This document shows positions 46,358 to 58,880 of a stretch of 64,000 bases of DNA, piece by piece. How positions within the stretch are numbered: the stretch's first letter is position 1; every line of letters starts with the position of its first letter. The position numbers and the translations under genes are program-made. The stretch lies in contig JAMXSV010000017.1 in NCBI GenBank assembly GCA_027559495.1, positions 124,001 to 188,000 on the forward strand, written 5' to 3'. The DNA is from Aurifilum marmelostoma (lineage: Eukaryota > Ascomycota > Sordariomycetes > Diaporthales > Cryphonectriaceae). The notes beneath the pieces were generated by a model that was not told the origin of the DNA, searched no databases, and saw only the letters and a program-made list of their open reading frames with translations.

Positions 46358-49300
46358 GGGATGGCGGCAGAATGCTGTATATACTCTGTCGAGAAACACG
46401 GCAGCTGCTTTGGAGTTTAATATGAAAGACTTGTCCAGGCATGCCACGTTTGCGGACTCATGTTTTGACTCATGTGAGACTGGCGGAAGGGGACAGTGGT
46501 GCCCGCTTCTTGTGGACTGCATTGTCCGCACTGCAATGCCCGTCGGATTACACGTGCCAGATAGTCGGCGCTTGCTAATCGTTACCTGTTGCCCTCCTTT
46601 TCGACGCCTCAGAATACTAGGCAGCTGAATCAAGGGCTCTGAGGACTCGGGCGCTCGGTGGCACCGAGACCCTGGCTCACGACGAAAACAGCTGGCCTGA
46701 CCCAATACTTCTTGCGGCTCAGCAACACCTTGTCTGAGACTCGTATATGCCTTGATACCCAGTCTGCAGCAGGAAGCGCAAAACTCCCAGCAGACTTTCT
46801 TTGGGCCACGATGGATGCGTGTGGGGGCTCAGAACCTGTGCCTGTCGACGGAAAAGACGCCGTCGAAAGCCTCCATCTCAGTCCATTTCCCATTTGGTAG
46901 AGGTCATGTTCTTGCTGGCTCTCAGAAGCTCAGGTCCACTCGGACAGGTGAAGGAAGGAAGGGAGAGAGTCTGCGACTCATGACAGCAAGCCGCCCGCCC
47001 CCCCGTCTTTCCTCCCTCCCTTTTCTGGAGCGAAGCAGCCCGGCTTGGGTCTGGCGCATTGTCCAAGCCGGGATTATGCTGCGAAACATTATCGTTGGCC
47101 AGTTGAAATCGACCTGATTCGCAGGAGCATGACGAATGACTGAGTGGTCTCACATCCCTCTCATCTGCAAAAAGTGATCGCTGTCGAGATAACGCCTAAT
47201 CGAGGGCCCCCAACGTGGGTTGATGCGGACCGTCCTGGGCGGCTCTGCTCAGCTCGGCTCAAACTATGGCATGCATGGCCGTCGAGCCAATGCACGAAGG
47301 ACAACAGGACACCTGGTCGGGCGGCGCTAATTGGCTGCATGAGACCTTATGATGTGTTCACTGCGCCACCGATTTTCTTGTCTGCTTCTCTCCTCGCCGT
47401 CCAGTGTCTCTCCTGTGGCGATGTCTTGACCATAGCATGACGGGTCGAAAGGGTCGGGTGGTGCAGTGGGTGGTGGCATTTGGGGTCTGTCTAATGATTG
47501 TGCAATCCGACTGCAATGTCGATGCAGGATCCAACTTGTCGAAATGCGGAGACGGCCAGAAGAGGAGACCTGTATAGCCAGACGGTATGTCCAGTCATTC
47601 GTCTCAAAGCCCAGCAGACTCGAGGCAGCCACCTCGATGTCGACCTGGGATGACATGTCGGGAGTGAACAAACTGTCAAGGCGGGAACAGGTCGAGGTCG
47701 AGCCGAGACGTTGGCACACAAGGTCCACAGGTCTAGCAGGGCTGAACATGGCCGTGACCCTTGGCCACACATGTCAAGGTCAAGGCTTCCGACTTCTTTC
47801 CTTTCTGATCCCTTCAACAGAAGCAATGAAGATGCCCCCCAGACAGCTAATGTGTCTGCATGGAATGGACAGAGGCCTGCAGCCTGGTGGGGTGAGGGGG
47901 ACCATGGCATCGGAAGCGAGAGGAAGGGGCCACCACGGCAGTGTGCCTCAATGCTACAGTACAGGGAAGGTACCATGATACATACTATGTACGATAGTGT
48001 GCGATCCGGCAGGTACGTAACAGTACTACTACTGGGTTCCTCCCCTCCCTGATCATGCTGTGTGTCTGACAGGGGGGGGGGGGCTTCGAGAACAAGGTGT
48101 GGTTGATGTACGCGATGATTGGTGTATTGGGGGACATGTTGACTATCATGCAGCCAATGAACGGCGAGCAGAAACCTTCTTGCAGGGATGGACTCGGAGG
48201 AGGGAAGGAACTCGTCTGGGGTGGGGTTCTCAAGGTTTGTTTCCCTTGGTGAAGTGTTGAGAATCCCCCCTCCCTCCTTCGTCCTCCACCCTTCTTGACC
48301 GTCTGTGTCATCTTGGGTCGACCTGCTTGATCTGGACAGTCGAGAGAGGTCATTGACGATCTGACTGCTGATGTCTTGTCCTGTAGTTGGAACCGACCAG
48401 CTTTTATTCCCGTGTGTATATGTATCTCCCCCCAGATTCTAGGATGCATCTGTTTCCCACGTTTGACACTCTGCCCTTGCATGACACATATGTCTTCTCC
48501 TGCATTCTGCATTGCATTGCGCCCATGTCTACCAAAAGCCAAATCAGAAGCCACTTTACGCGGTGCGTTGGGTGTTTTGTCGCGAAAATCGCACGTCATA
48601 CGCGTGGACAGGGATCCGCCTCCTCGGAGTCTTCCATTTATATCACCACCCCACCAGGACAGGCCTATCATCTCACAGCACTCACAGCGGCCCTGTCACT
48701 GGCCTCCCACCCCCTCTCCTGACCCCTGTACCTCTACACCCTCTGCTTATCGCTTCACTGTTCCCCCCTCCCCCTCCCCCAGCTCAGGGCACGAACTGAC
48801 CTGTGCCCACCCCCTCCCCCCTCTTCTTGATGCTGCTGCCGCTCTCCTCCTGCGCCAGCTTAGATCTAGATATAATATTTTCAATATGAGCTGTCCTTGA
48901 AATCCTAAGTAAAAGCATATTGTCCATCTACGTCCAGAGTCAACATCTCAACAAGGGACATGCCGGTTGAATAGCAGTGACGGCAGAGGCACAACACAAT
49001 CCTCGGCCCTATCAGCACCTCGTTCACAGTCCACACGCCATCTGCAGGCACTTCCGGCTCTGGAACAGCGACGTCTCACCAGGGGGGTGGGAGATCCGTC
49101 CACAACTCATCGGCCCAATCGAAACCCTACAACGGCAGAGGGTTTCGCTGCACGATCCACCTCCTGCGCGGCACTGCACCAACCTGACCAGGTACTTGGA
49201 CACTAAACCCGCCTAGAGGCCCTCCCTCAGGCTAGGTCGACCGCCAAGCCAAGGTACCAACCCGCCTGACCTGCAGCTCTGCCTGCTTCATCCTCACCCT

Positions 49301-50115
49301 CTCGCATACTTCTAAAACTTGGTCTCGTCCAAAACTCGACCTTCCTCCCCTCCCCTTACTGAGACTTCACCACTCATCTCGCGCCGATCTGACCCGGTTC
49401 ACTTGTCTTCAGAGTCTCACCCCAAAAATCTTGTCTTCCCGATCCCGAGGACTGTACCTGGGTACCACCCAACAAGCCGCCGCCGCCGCTGCTGCTAGCA
49501 AGTTTGGCCGTAATAAGACAACCACCCTCCCACTCTCACACACACACACACGCGAACCACCCCCCCCCCTTTTCGCCTCTCAGCCCAGCTGTCTTAGGAT
49601 CTTTCCCCCCCCTCCTTCTTCCCTTTTCTTCTCTCTTCACACACTCTCTCGGACCCTTTCAAATTCGAAATACTGCCGCCGTACTCTTTTTCAACCCCTC
49701 CTCTGTCTGTCGACCTCGAAGGAAATCCAAAATCAACTCTCGGCTCCACAGTCGCGTACAGAGTTGATACCCACCTGGACGAGTCCGATACCCTCGTCGG
49801 TTTTAGACTCCACAGCACAGCATTGGCCAGGTGCGCGCACTATCCGCACTCAATCTGTGGCCCGAGTCCAAGGAACATCTGCACTGCAGTCTGACGGTCC
49901 GACCACCAAACCCAATCGGAGCTCCATTGGCCTGACTGGCCGTTCTCCTCTCGGATCATCAACAACACTTCGTGCATCGGGCTAGCACACGCAGCATACA
50001 GGCCTGCATCCCCCCCCCCCCAAACGGCGTGCTCGACAGGCGACTGTTTGTTTGTTTCGTCGTCGCGACGAGGTTCAATCGGATCCACAACAAGTCCACC
50101 ACCACCGCATACACA
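46358..50115. other. Long intergenic region before the KEN-box gene
   Basis: 3.7 kb. No frame shows coding-like codon use. A G12 run is at about 48071-48082. Cell-cycle-type motifs are present: CGCGAAAA near 48581, ACGCGT at 48600-48605 and ACGCGAA at 49550-49556. From 49300 to 50110 the sequence is CT-rich with a CA repeat and C runs, most likely a long 5' leader. Confidence 0.5.
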
Positions 50116-51544
50116 ATGGCTGCTGTCATCCGCCAGCCCTTTGCACCCCTCGATGGGGCTCGACTGCGAGACTTGACCAGCATCAAGAACGTACAAAGCT
50201 GTCAGTACCCCTTCCCCCGCCCCTCTTGATCGGTACGACTGAACGACTTTGACCCATCCATACCTGGGCGGCTGAATTCAGTCGAGGTATGATGGTGGTG
50301 GTGGTGATATGCCGGGCCATGCTGACAAGACATAATAGCCATCCCCGTCACCTCGCCTGGCAAGCGGAAGGCGGCTGACGTCCTCGATGTTCATGACTTT
50401 GAGAATGTCGACCCAGCTCTTCTCCTCTCTAAGCGCGCCAAGTCCGGCGCCGACGGCTTGAGCAAGGACTTCCTCAAGCCTCCTGCTTTCTTTCTCAGCA
50501 AGTCATCTTCCGCTCCGACCGTCACCAACAACCGCAGCAGCAAAGATGGCCTGTCCTCCTACGGCACACTCAAGGCGGCTGCCTCGCCTCATGCTGCGCG
50601 GCCCATCCTGAATCCCAAGTCGCCCGCCAAGAAGCTTCACAGCAGCCTCTCCAAGAAGACCATCTCTGCTCCCATGTCTGCGCCCGCCGGCCGTTCTCCC
50701 CACCCGGGGCAACAAGCGCGTCGGTATCCTCAATCGCCACCGTGTCAGCCGAGTCGACCCGCCCTCGTTCAACCTGTTCCCTTCATCCTTTTCCCTCGCC
50801 GCCGCCGTCAAGGGCACACTGCCCAGCTATGCGCCTCAACCCCCCACGCCGTCGTCCAAAGCAAGCATCGCTGCCTCCTCCTCTTCTTCCTCCGACAGTC
50901 TCTACGGCTCCAGCATGAAGTCTTCTTGGTTCTTCGATATTCACGAGGACACGCCAGAGCAGGAGTCGACCAACCTGCTCCAGCACAGCACGTGCATGCT
51001 GGACATCAGCAGCGATGAGGAGTGCGAGCAGAAGATGCGGCGTGAGAAGGCCGAGGGACGGGGTAAGGAGAATATCCCCCCTGCCGACGATATCTCGCAG
51101 ACCTCAGTCCGAAGAGTTGCCCCCGCCACTGCCATCAGCGAGGGCGGTATGGAGTACGAGAAGCCCCGCATTGCGCTGGGTGACCTGAACGTGGAGGACT
51201 TCTACGCCGACGGCGTCGATCCCTCCGAGGTGATCATCGTGCCTGGCGATGAGGAAGATGGCACTGTTGTCGATGGCGAGCAGCAGCCTGAGGAGCCGGC
51301 TGACGATGTCAGCAACGGACTTTTTGTGTCCCCTGGCGTCGCAGTCAAGGCTAACATGGAGAAGCCTTCGGGGCCTGACGATTCTGGCAAGGTGGCAGCA
51401 ACCCTCCAGCCCTTTGAGGGCGCTGGCGAGAACTTTGATGTGTGGGAGAGCTCCAGCGCCAAAGAGGAGGGCGATGGGGCAAGGTCGCCCACTCCCATGG
51501 CCACATCGCCTGCTTCGGAGGCGGACGAGGATGTGAACTACTGA
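50116..51544 (+). CDS. KEN-box protein conserved in filamentous fungi (one frameshift)
   Basis: Exons 50116-50200 and 50339-51544. One extra C in the C4 run at 50698-50701 splits it; removal gives 429 residues. The N-terminus MAAVIRQPFAPLDGARL is followed by a KRKAADVLDVHDFENVDP segment, SPTRGNKRVGIL with basic residues, SSWFFDIHEDTPEQE, LLQHSTCMLDISSDEE, and a KEN box in RGKENIPP. Acidic linear motifs fill the C-terminus. It appears largely disordered. From memory this motif order recurs in unnamed Pezizomycotina proteins. The KEN box suggests turnover by the anaphase-promoting complex and a cell-cycle role, which is inference. Thymidylate kinase follows on the same strand about 1 kb away. 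The intron donor is GTCAGT, weak but with a good reading-frame join. Confidence 0.75.
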
Positions 51545-52564
51545 AGTGTCGTGATTGTCGTCATCGTTCATGCGACTGCACTGTTTCTTTTCTCCCTTTT
51601 GATTTCAGCGTTTTCCTTGAGGCGTCGTATGGGGATCTGGTTCTAGGCGTTCACGCTCTGCTCTTCGGTTATGGTTCTACGGGTGACGGCTGGTATGGGA
51701 GGGATGGATGGATGGATGGAACGGATAGGGACGGTCAATCAGGATAGGGGGCGGACAGAAATAAGGTTTTCAGGTCACAGGCCTGCACGCCGGAGCGACT
51801 GCTAGGCCTGGTTCGTCCTTGTACTTCTCTTCCTTGCTGGCTATACGGTTGGATGTTGTGGATTTCTCTCTCGGGTGTACACATGCGTGCGCACACTCCT
51901 TTCAAGTGGGATGATGCCGATTTTCCGCTCAGGGACTAATGACTTCCTTCCTTCCACACGATCAAAATCAAACTCGTGTTTCGATTTACTGAGTTGACGT
52001 GCCTGTGCTCTTCTCGTTGATTGTATTTGGCCGTGGATCGTAGAGACCCCCCCTCATGGTATCAAGTACATGGGTGAGGAAATATCCAGAGTTCTACTTT
52101 GCCAACAATGATGCGAAAACTGACACAGAGAATAGAATACAGGACTATGAGCACATCAAATATTGTGGAGGCCAGGCAGGCCTCATTCATGGGTTTTCTG
52201 GCCTCCACCGAATTTCGGCGCGGCAAACCACGAGGGAGAACCCCTGCTTGGAAGTAAGTGAGTGCCTACCGCCAAGGCGCGTCGCGTCTTTGGAGGGGTC
52301 GTCAAGTCAAGAACCCCACGTCAGACTTGCCATAAAAGCACAATGAGGCGCGCTTCCTTATCCACAACTCTTATTCGAACAAAAGTGATTAAATATCCCT
52401 GAACTTTGCCGCACTCTTCGCTTTTTCCATCCTCACAAAGGAGGGCCATTGAAGGAAGAAGGGGGGGGGAAAAAACAAAAAAAAACCGACCACCTAGGCC
52501 CGAGACATTTCCATCTGAAATCAACGACTTGGCAAAAGCAACACCATCATCCTCAGCAACTACC
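51545..52564. other. Intergenic region before thymidylate kinase
   Basis: 3' flank of the KEN-box gene with a GGAT repeat near 51699-51719, then the kinase promoter. It contains the MCB-like double element listed separately and G9/A-rich runs at about 52460-52485. Confidence 0.5.
52278..52288 (+). promoter_or_regulatory. Tandem MCB-like element upstream of thymidylate kinase
   Basis: CGCGTCGCGTC, two overlapping CGCGTC cores about 280 bases before the ATG. Budding-yeast MBF binds ACGCGT-type elements in S-phase nucleotide genes, including thymidylate kinase. The match here is to the CGCG core only. Confidence 0.4.
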
Positions 52565-53629
52565 ATGGAGAAGACGGGCGGTGCGGATCATGCAACCGGT
52601 GGCCAGGCGAGAGGCGCTTTCATCGTGCTGGAGGGCCTGGACCGCAGCGGCAAGACCACGCAGGTCAAGCTGTTGCAGGAGAAGCTGGCCGGGCTGGGGA
52701 AGGCGGTGGAGCTGGCACGGTTTCCTGGTAAGGCTTCCTCCCTCTATCTTTTTGTTCTATATGTTTCGTGCATCAGTGGTGAGGGAGGGTCAAGGTGGAT
52801 TGGTTGTTGGGCTGGGGGCTTGGGATGATGGGGCATGGTCTGGGCTATGAGGGACAATGTTGGAAGAGATACCCGTAAGGAGGTGCAGCAGGATGAGGAT
52901 GGGTGGATTTGATGGAGATGCGAGAGGCATGGGGATTATTTCTTGAAAGGCATCAGATCCTACACGACCAATTTACACGGCTAGGACACAAGTCTGACGG
53001 AGCAAGCAAGACTCCAGCGAGCTCATTTCTGACCGCCGCACAACCCCGTACACTAACTATACATTGCAGACCGCACAACCCCAACCGGCCAGATCATAAA
53101 CACCTACCTGACCTCGTCCACCAGCCCGTCCCTACCAGACCAAGCCATCCACCTACTCTTCACCGCCAACAGATGGGAAGCCGCCCCACGCCTAGCCAGC
53201 CTCCTCGCCAGCGGCACCACCATCGTCTGCGACCGCTACTACTACTCCGGCATGGTCTACTCGGCCGCCAAGCAAAACCCAGCCCTGACCCTCGGCTGGG
53301 CACGCGGCCCGGAGGTCGGGCTCCCGCGGCCGGACCTCGTGGTGTTCCTGGACCTGGACGGCGCGGCGGCCGAGCAGAGGGGCGGGTGGGGCGGGGAGAG
53401 GTATGAGGAGCGGGAGATGCAGGCGAGGGTGAGGGAGCTGTTCTGGGGGCTGAAGAGGGGGGGGAGCTCGAGGGGGCTGGGGGCAGGGAGGAGGCGGAGG
53501 ATCTCGTGGTGGTGGATGCTGGGGGTGGTGTCGAGGAGGTGGCGGGGGGAGATATGGAAGGTTGTGGAGGCGAGGATGGAGGAGGTGGGGAGAGGGGACT
53601 TGGGCAGGGAAGTGAGGACGGTGTCGTAG
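52565..53629 (+). CDS. CDC8: Thymidylate kinase (frame disturbed near the C-terminus)
   Basis: Phosphorylates dTMP to dTDP with ATP, essential for dTTP supply. Exons 52565-52727 and 53070-53629, joined by a 342-base intron with a CACTAAC branch site, give 240 residues as read. The P-loop is LEGLDRSGKTTQ. The junction makes FPDRTTPTGQIINTYL. DRYYYSGMVYS is the DRY motif. The LID part is EERYEEREMQ. After LFWGLKRGG the conserved helix-strand region is in another frame (AEDLVVVDAGGGVEEVA), then the frame returns for EIWKVVEARMEEV. Two G runs (53457-53464 and 53544-53549) sit at the two switch points, so a pair of compensating run-length errors leaves the frame open while scrambling about 28 residues. 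Confidence 0.9.
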
Positions 53630-54287
53630 GATGGCGGAGGTTGGTGGATGGCTATAAATGTGATGGTGATGGTGATGGTGGTGGTAGTTTTGTGGCAAGC
53701 TGGCAGCGTAGATCGCTGGAGCAACGACGTCTGCGATCGATAAAGGTGAACGAGCAAGGGCACAATCAAGCGAGACAGGCACAGCATTGATAGGATCCAA
53801 AGGGTCCAGATAAATTTGAATCATCTTATTCGAATAGTCACAGACACGTTCCGATGAACCCCCTGTAATGCTGTCCGGGTATGAGGTGTTGAGCCCACAA
53901 ACGCCGTCTTGAACCAAACCAGTCAACCTTCCCCCTCATGCATGCTCTGCATGTTGAATATCAACGCCGGCGGGCATGATGAATGCCTATATATGCATGT
54001 ATGTGTGATATGCGCGCCAGACCTCGCTGCTCTGTCTTTCCTTGCCCAAGTTCTCCCAAAAACGCCAGACCAAATATGCCAGAATCTAGAATGCTCGTGT
54101 GTTAAAAAGCGAGTCTTCTTGGCGTTGCCGCCGCCTCTAATGAGTTGATCATTGCTTCAAGTCTTTCCTCCAGAAGAGAAAAAAAGAAAGGTTTTACCTC
54201 TTCCTGCTGAAGCGTGCCTGCTCCTCGGTCTTGAACCCGTACAGAGGTATAGATTGTCATCATTATGACCAATCTTCTACATTACCA
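53630..54287. other. Convergent intergenic region
   Basis: 3' flanks of thymidylate kinase and GTP cyclohydrolase I. GGT/GAT triplets occur near 53655-53690. No gene is recognised. Confidence 0.55.
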
Positions 54288-55362
54288 TCACCTGTTGATA
54301 CCGATCAGGTTGAGGAATTCGTTCCTCGTCTTTTCTTTACGCTCGAAACATCCCAGCACGCAGCTCGTGATGGTGCTCGTGGTGGTCTTCTCCACGCCGC
54401 GCATGACCATGCATAGGTGGCTGGACTCCATGACTACGGCCACGCCCTGCGGCTTCAGGACCTCCATGATGGCATTGGCAACCTCCTTGGTCAGGCGTTC
54501 TTGGATCTGGAGACGGCGGGCGAAAAGCTCTGCGATTCGGGGCAGTTTCGATATGCCGATGACGTTCTTGTCGGGGATATAACCGATGTGCATCTGCAGA
54601 TTGATCCAGCCAGTCAGCTTCTTGCCGACCCTACCAGACTCACTACCAAGGGTTTTCCCGCCAGAGCTGGGGAGATTAAGAAGAGAGCAAGAAAAAACAT
54701 ACCTTGCCGGTGAATGGAACCAGATGATGCTCGCACATGCTGAATATCTCAATATCCTTGACAATGACCATCTCGTTGTGACCCTCCTCAAAGATGGCCC
54801 CATTGACAATGTCCCGCACGTTCTGCTGGTAGCCCTTGGTGAGGAACAGCAAGGCCTTGGCATACCTCGAGGGCGTCGCCAGCAGGCCCTCCCTGTCGGC
54901 GTCCTCTCCGACACACTCGAGGATCGTACGTACGGCGTCGCACATCCTGGCCAAGCGCTTGTCAGCCTGCTCTTTTGTCTCCTCCAGCCTCTCGCGCGTG
55001 CCCCTGCTTGGCCTCGAGAGGCCGTCAAAGTCGATCACAGGGCTCGGAGAGCGAGTGATCGTCCCGGTCGGCGTCGCTGCCGCCTTGGACCCAGCGGCCT
55101 CGTCTTGCTGCTGGTCAGCCTCTTCGCGGATCGTAGATATCCTGCTGCTCTGCTGCTTGGCCTTCTTGGACTTCTTCTTGGGTCTCTCGGCGGGGATGTC
55201 TCGCGGGTCGCGGGCTGGGGCGCTTATGCTACCACGACGCCCGTGCCCGCCGTTGAGGTGCTTGCTGTCGTGCTTGCGCTTCTTGCTGGAGCGCTCGTCG
55301 CCTGAGTGGTGCCGCCTGCGCCGGCCCGAGTCGGAGGAGCTGGCTGTGCTTGCTGTATCCAT
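54288..55362 (-). CDS. FOL2: GTP cyclohydrolase I
   Basis: Converts GTP to 7,8-dihydroneopterin triphosphate (EC 3.5.4.16), first step of folate and tetrahydrobiopterin synthesis. Two exons on the minus strand (55362-54703, 54593-54288), phase 0, 321 residues. A basic, Ser/Lys-rich N-terminal extension of about 110 residues (with KKKSKKAK, possibly nuclear) precedes the catalytic core. Core motifs: EDADREGLLATPSRYAKALL, SMCEHHLVPFTGK (zinc Cys and His) at the splice junction, HIGYIPDKNVIGISK, LQIQERLTKEVANAI, ESSHLCMVMRGVEK (second zinc Cys) and a conserved FLNLIGINR end. ATG 55491 lies in frame further upstream; the ATG at 55362 was preferred because the upstream part is not conserved-looking. 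Confidence 0.93.
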
Positions 55363-56322
55363 ATCTGCGAAGGGCGGCAAGACGGGGTGACGAGGAAGAG
55401 GTCGAAGGGCTACTGGTAGTATAGCTTTGGGATGCCGTAGAGAGGAGGAACGCTTCTTGTTTGGAGCAGCAGTCAAAACACGCGGAGACAAAGCGTATCG
55501 GAGAGGAGGATCAGGTCTGGGATGAGTAATTCGGTTGATGCTTGGTCCATGTGCGTACTGGGACCAAAAGAAGTTCGGAGACGGACGCCTAGGAATCTCT
55601 AGGAGGGTCTGAAGCGAGGGGAGGTCCTATGGGATCGCAATCGACTCTCGAACTGGAGGGCAGGGTGATACTAGAGATGACAAGACCGATATAAGAGAGC
55701 AAGGCTCGGTGGAATCACTGCTTTGCCATGAAGACTTTTGGTCATGACACCAGAAAAAAAGTCGCCGAGGCCGCAGCCGAACTCCGGGGGTCTGGTTCCT
55801 GCATCTGCGTGGTGGGGGTTGCACCCTTGGGGGCCCTGGGGGGGGAGCTAGAACACAGTGGAGCTAGTGGGGTGTTCCGTGCCTGTCAGGCCTATCACTA
55901 ACACCAACGGTACCACAGCAGTACTATGGTACTGCCCTTACCTTCTGTACCCGCCTGCCTGCCTGCCTGCCTGCCTTTGTATGTAAACACAACTGCACAG
56001 TACCATGGTACCGCCTACACAACACCACCACACCGTTGCTAGTACCCACTAACAGCACGCTGCTGACTGTGCAAGACCTCCCTTGGGGGCCATCGTTTGA
56101 CCCTCCCTGCTGGACGACGTCAACTGCCCGCATCCAAACATTCAACTCGATTTTACGAACAATAGCACGCCTTAATCTCAACACCTTTTTGGAACCCATC
56201 ACTCTGTCTATCTCCTCCTCCTCCTGCTGCTCCTCCGTATAACTATCAGGAGAGGAGGCGCCTGTCCTCAGCTCGCCCCAGCAACGACCACAGCTCGGAC
56301 CTCCCCCCCCCCCCGGCCCAAG
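55363..56322. other. Divergent intergenic region, FOL2 and TAF11 genes
   Basis: Shared promoter region. Includes a (CTGC)5-like stretch near 55951-55975 and several GGTACC/TACCATGGTA palindromic motifs around 55905-56005. C11 precedes the TAF11 start. No gene is seen. Confidence 0.5.
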
Positions 56323-57504
56323 ATGAGCTCACCACCCTACCACAGCCAGACGTCGCCGCCTGCACACTCGCCGCCCTACCCAGCCAACGCCCAGCTTCCT
56401 TCTTCTTCCTCCGCGAGCCGCAAGCGCGCCGCCGGCGGCGATGTGCCTCCACCTGCGCTGAAGCGCCGCAAGGCCTCGACCATGTCCGTGGCCTCGGCGA
56501 CCTCTGCGCACCCCCTCCGCCAGACCTCCTTCCCGCCCGAGGAGTCGCCGTTCGGAGCACGGTCCCCCAGCGTCGGGCCCCTCGACAATGTCGACAACGT
56601 CAGCATGGTGTCTGGCTCCGCTGTGTCCGCGACGGGCGGCAGTCGTGCCCCTCGGAAGCGCGGTAGGAAGAGCAAGGCCGAGAAGGCGCGCGAGGCCCTG
56701 GAGAAGGAGGGCACACCCAGCGTGGTCGGTGGCAGGGCGATGACCGTCGCGAGCGGCAGGAGCGGGGCCGGAGGGGCGAGGAGTGCCGTCGACGGGGACG
56801 CGCCCGACGATGACGAGGAGGACGAGAAGGATATTAAGGCTAAGATGGGCGTGGCTCAGTTCGAGCGGAGCAGGGAGGAGCGTGAAGAGGAGAAGAGGCT
56901 GCGCTTCATGTTGGTGCAGCAGATGGACGCGGACCAGGCCGAGCGGTACGAGATGTGGCATGCTGCCAAGCTGACCGAGGCGACCGTTCGAAGGGTTAGT
57001 TGCGGCCTCACTGCGGCGACGTGGCGGCAGCAGCTGCAATATCGCGAGTGCAAGGTGCTAACATGTTGGAATGTCACACAGATCGTCAACGCTACAGTCT
57101 CGCAGTCTGTCCCAGCTAATGTCTGCAAGGCCATGCAGTCTGTCGCCAAGGTCTTTGTGGGAGACCTTATCGAGGCGTCCCGCAAGGTGCAGTCGGAGTG
57201 GGTGGCCAAGACGGACGAGCCACAGGCCGAGCCGGGCGTCCAGTATCCTGAGTGGCCGTACGAGGAAGAAGAACACGTGGACGAGACGCAAGATGGACGA
57301 CCCCGGTCTATCCATCCCAAGGTGAAGCCTAAGGAGCCACCTCGCGGTGCGCTGCGCCCTGACCACGTGCGCGAGGCGTGGAGGCGGTACAAGAACGGGG
57401 CAGAGGGAGGGAACGTGGGCAACCTCGGCCTCTGGCATAAGCAGCAAAGCAGTGGCGTGGAGAGGTTTGGCGTCAGGACCGGCGGCCGTCGTCTGTTCAA
57501 GTGA
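56323..57504 (+). CDS. TAF11: TFIID subunit TAF11
   Basis: General transcription factor subunit with a histone fold that pairs with TAF13. Exons 56323-56994 and 57082-57504 give 364 residues. The intron starts GTTAGT and ends CACAG, and the frame also stays open through it. The N-terminus is Ser/Pro-rich with basic clusters (KRRKAS, RKRGRKSKAEKAR) and an acidic stretch (DDDEEDEKDIKAK). The TAFII28-like histone fold begins at about residue 200 with MDADQAERYEMWHAAKL, and after the junction reads IVNATVSQSVPANV and AKVFVGDLIEASRKVQ. The last helix is in GALRPDHVREAWRRYK. An acidic, Pro-rich insertion separates the last helices. It is nuclear. ERG6 follows convergently. Confidence 0.9.
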   Translation: MSSPPYHSQTSPPAHSPPYPANAQLPSSSSASRKRAAGGDVPPPALKRRKASTMSVASATSAHPLRQTSFPPEESPFGARSPSVGPLDNVDNVSMVSGSAVSATGGSRAPRKRGRKSKAEKAREALEKEGTPSVVGGRAMTVASGRSGAGGARSAVDGDAPDDDEEDEKDIKAKMGVAQFERSREEREEEKRLRFMLVQQMDADQAERYEMWHAAKLTEATVRRVSCGLTAATWRQQLQYRECKVLTCWNVTQIVNATVSQSVPANVCKAMQSVAKVFVGDLIEASRKVQSEWVAKTDEPQAEPGVQYPEWPYEEEEHVDETQDGRPRSIHPKVKPKEPPRGALRPDHVREAWRRYKNGAEGGNVGNLGLWHKQQSSGVERFGVRTGGRRLFK

Positions 57505-57824
57505 GCTGGACAAAGGGGACATGGCAGACTGTATCGGTTTTACGATGCAATATGATACCCGCCACGTGTTGACACTTGAGGGCACGACGACAACAGCGGC
57601 AGCATTCTTTCATACACAATGCGAATGATGGTCCTCACCTGTTTATCCCTGTCATACCTTGGGCCACTGATCCAGCCAGATGATTCTTTCGCACCGAGTG
57701 GTGGCACCCTTGGTTAATTGATACTCTATTATTATCATTACGTGAGTCTCTATATCGTCACTGAAATGTGATGCTACCCCCTCTCGTCCGAGGTCGATGC
57801 CGTCCTCTTGGAATCCATAAATCT
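57505..57824. other. Convergent intergenic region, TAF11 and ERG6
   Basis: Short 3' flank of about 320 bases, AT-richer, with TATTATTATC near 57727. No gene is present. Confidence 0.6.
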
Positions 57825-58849
57825 TTATATCAGAGCCTCCTCACCCTTGGCCTCAACAGGCTTCCTTCCAACCATCAGAAACATGGGTGTGAACAACCTC
57901 TCCTTTCCACCCAGGACCAGAGCCTCGGCCGCCTGGGCAAGACTGTTGCCCGTCTTCTTGGTGCCAGGAGGAGCCAGCCTCAACGTCTCCAGGGTGCCCA
58001 TGAAGCCATGCGCGAACCAGCGCCCCCACCTCGTCATCCTGAAGGTGCCCAGCAGATCCCACACGTTGGTCGCGTACCTCCAGCCGCTGCCATCAAGCGG
58101 CCAGTACCACGGCGCCGGGTCGATGCCCTCGACGAACCGCTCCGCCAGGTCGTCCACCTCCATCACCTCGAAGCCCGCGGCCTTGAAGGCGGCCACCGCA
58201 TCGGCCGCCTTGACCATGTTGGCGATGCCGTCGCCCTGCTCGATGTCGAGACGGCACCTGCGGTGGTGCAGGTTGTCATTGTCATAGCGGTCCGTCATGA
58301 CCCACTCGTAGACGCCAAACACGCCGCCGGGCTTGAGGACCCTGTAGACCTGCCTGTACACGTCCTCGAGGCTGGGGGCGTGCACCGTGGCCTCGATGGC
58401 ATACACGGCGTCAAAGGTCCCCTCGTCAAAGGGCAGGCTCATGAAGTCGCCGACGACGAAGCGGCAGTGGCCCGCCAGGCCGTCCTGCTCGGCATAGCGC
58501 GTGGCGCGCTGCACCTGGTACTCGTTGATGGTGATGCCCGTCACGTAGGCGCCGGTGAACTTTGCAATCTCGCGCGCGGGGCCGCCGACGCCGCAGCCCA
58601 CGTCGAGGACCTTCATCCCGGGTCGGATGCCGATGGTGTGGGCGAGGTAGTGCTCGTGGCGGGCGATGGCGGCGGCGAAGGCCTCGCGGGGGCCGAAGCG
58701 GCAGAAGTGGAAGGACTGGGACCAGCCGTACTCGTAGAAGTCGGTGGCGAGGTTGTAGTACTGCCTTGTGAGGGAGGCGTAGTCCTTGATGCGGTCCTGG
58801 GAATATGGTTAGCCAGAGATGTTCTCTCGGCGGAGCACACAAGAGTGCA

Positions 58850-58880
<31 letters not shown>

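Noticed and set aside
47985..48671. 228-residue minus-strand open frame
   Set aside because: No coding-like third positions, no domain, and it crosses a G run; likely chance.
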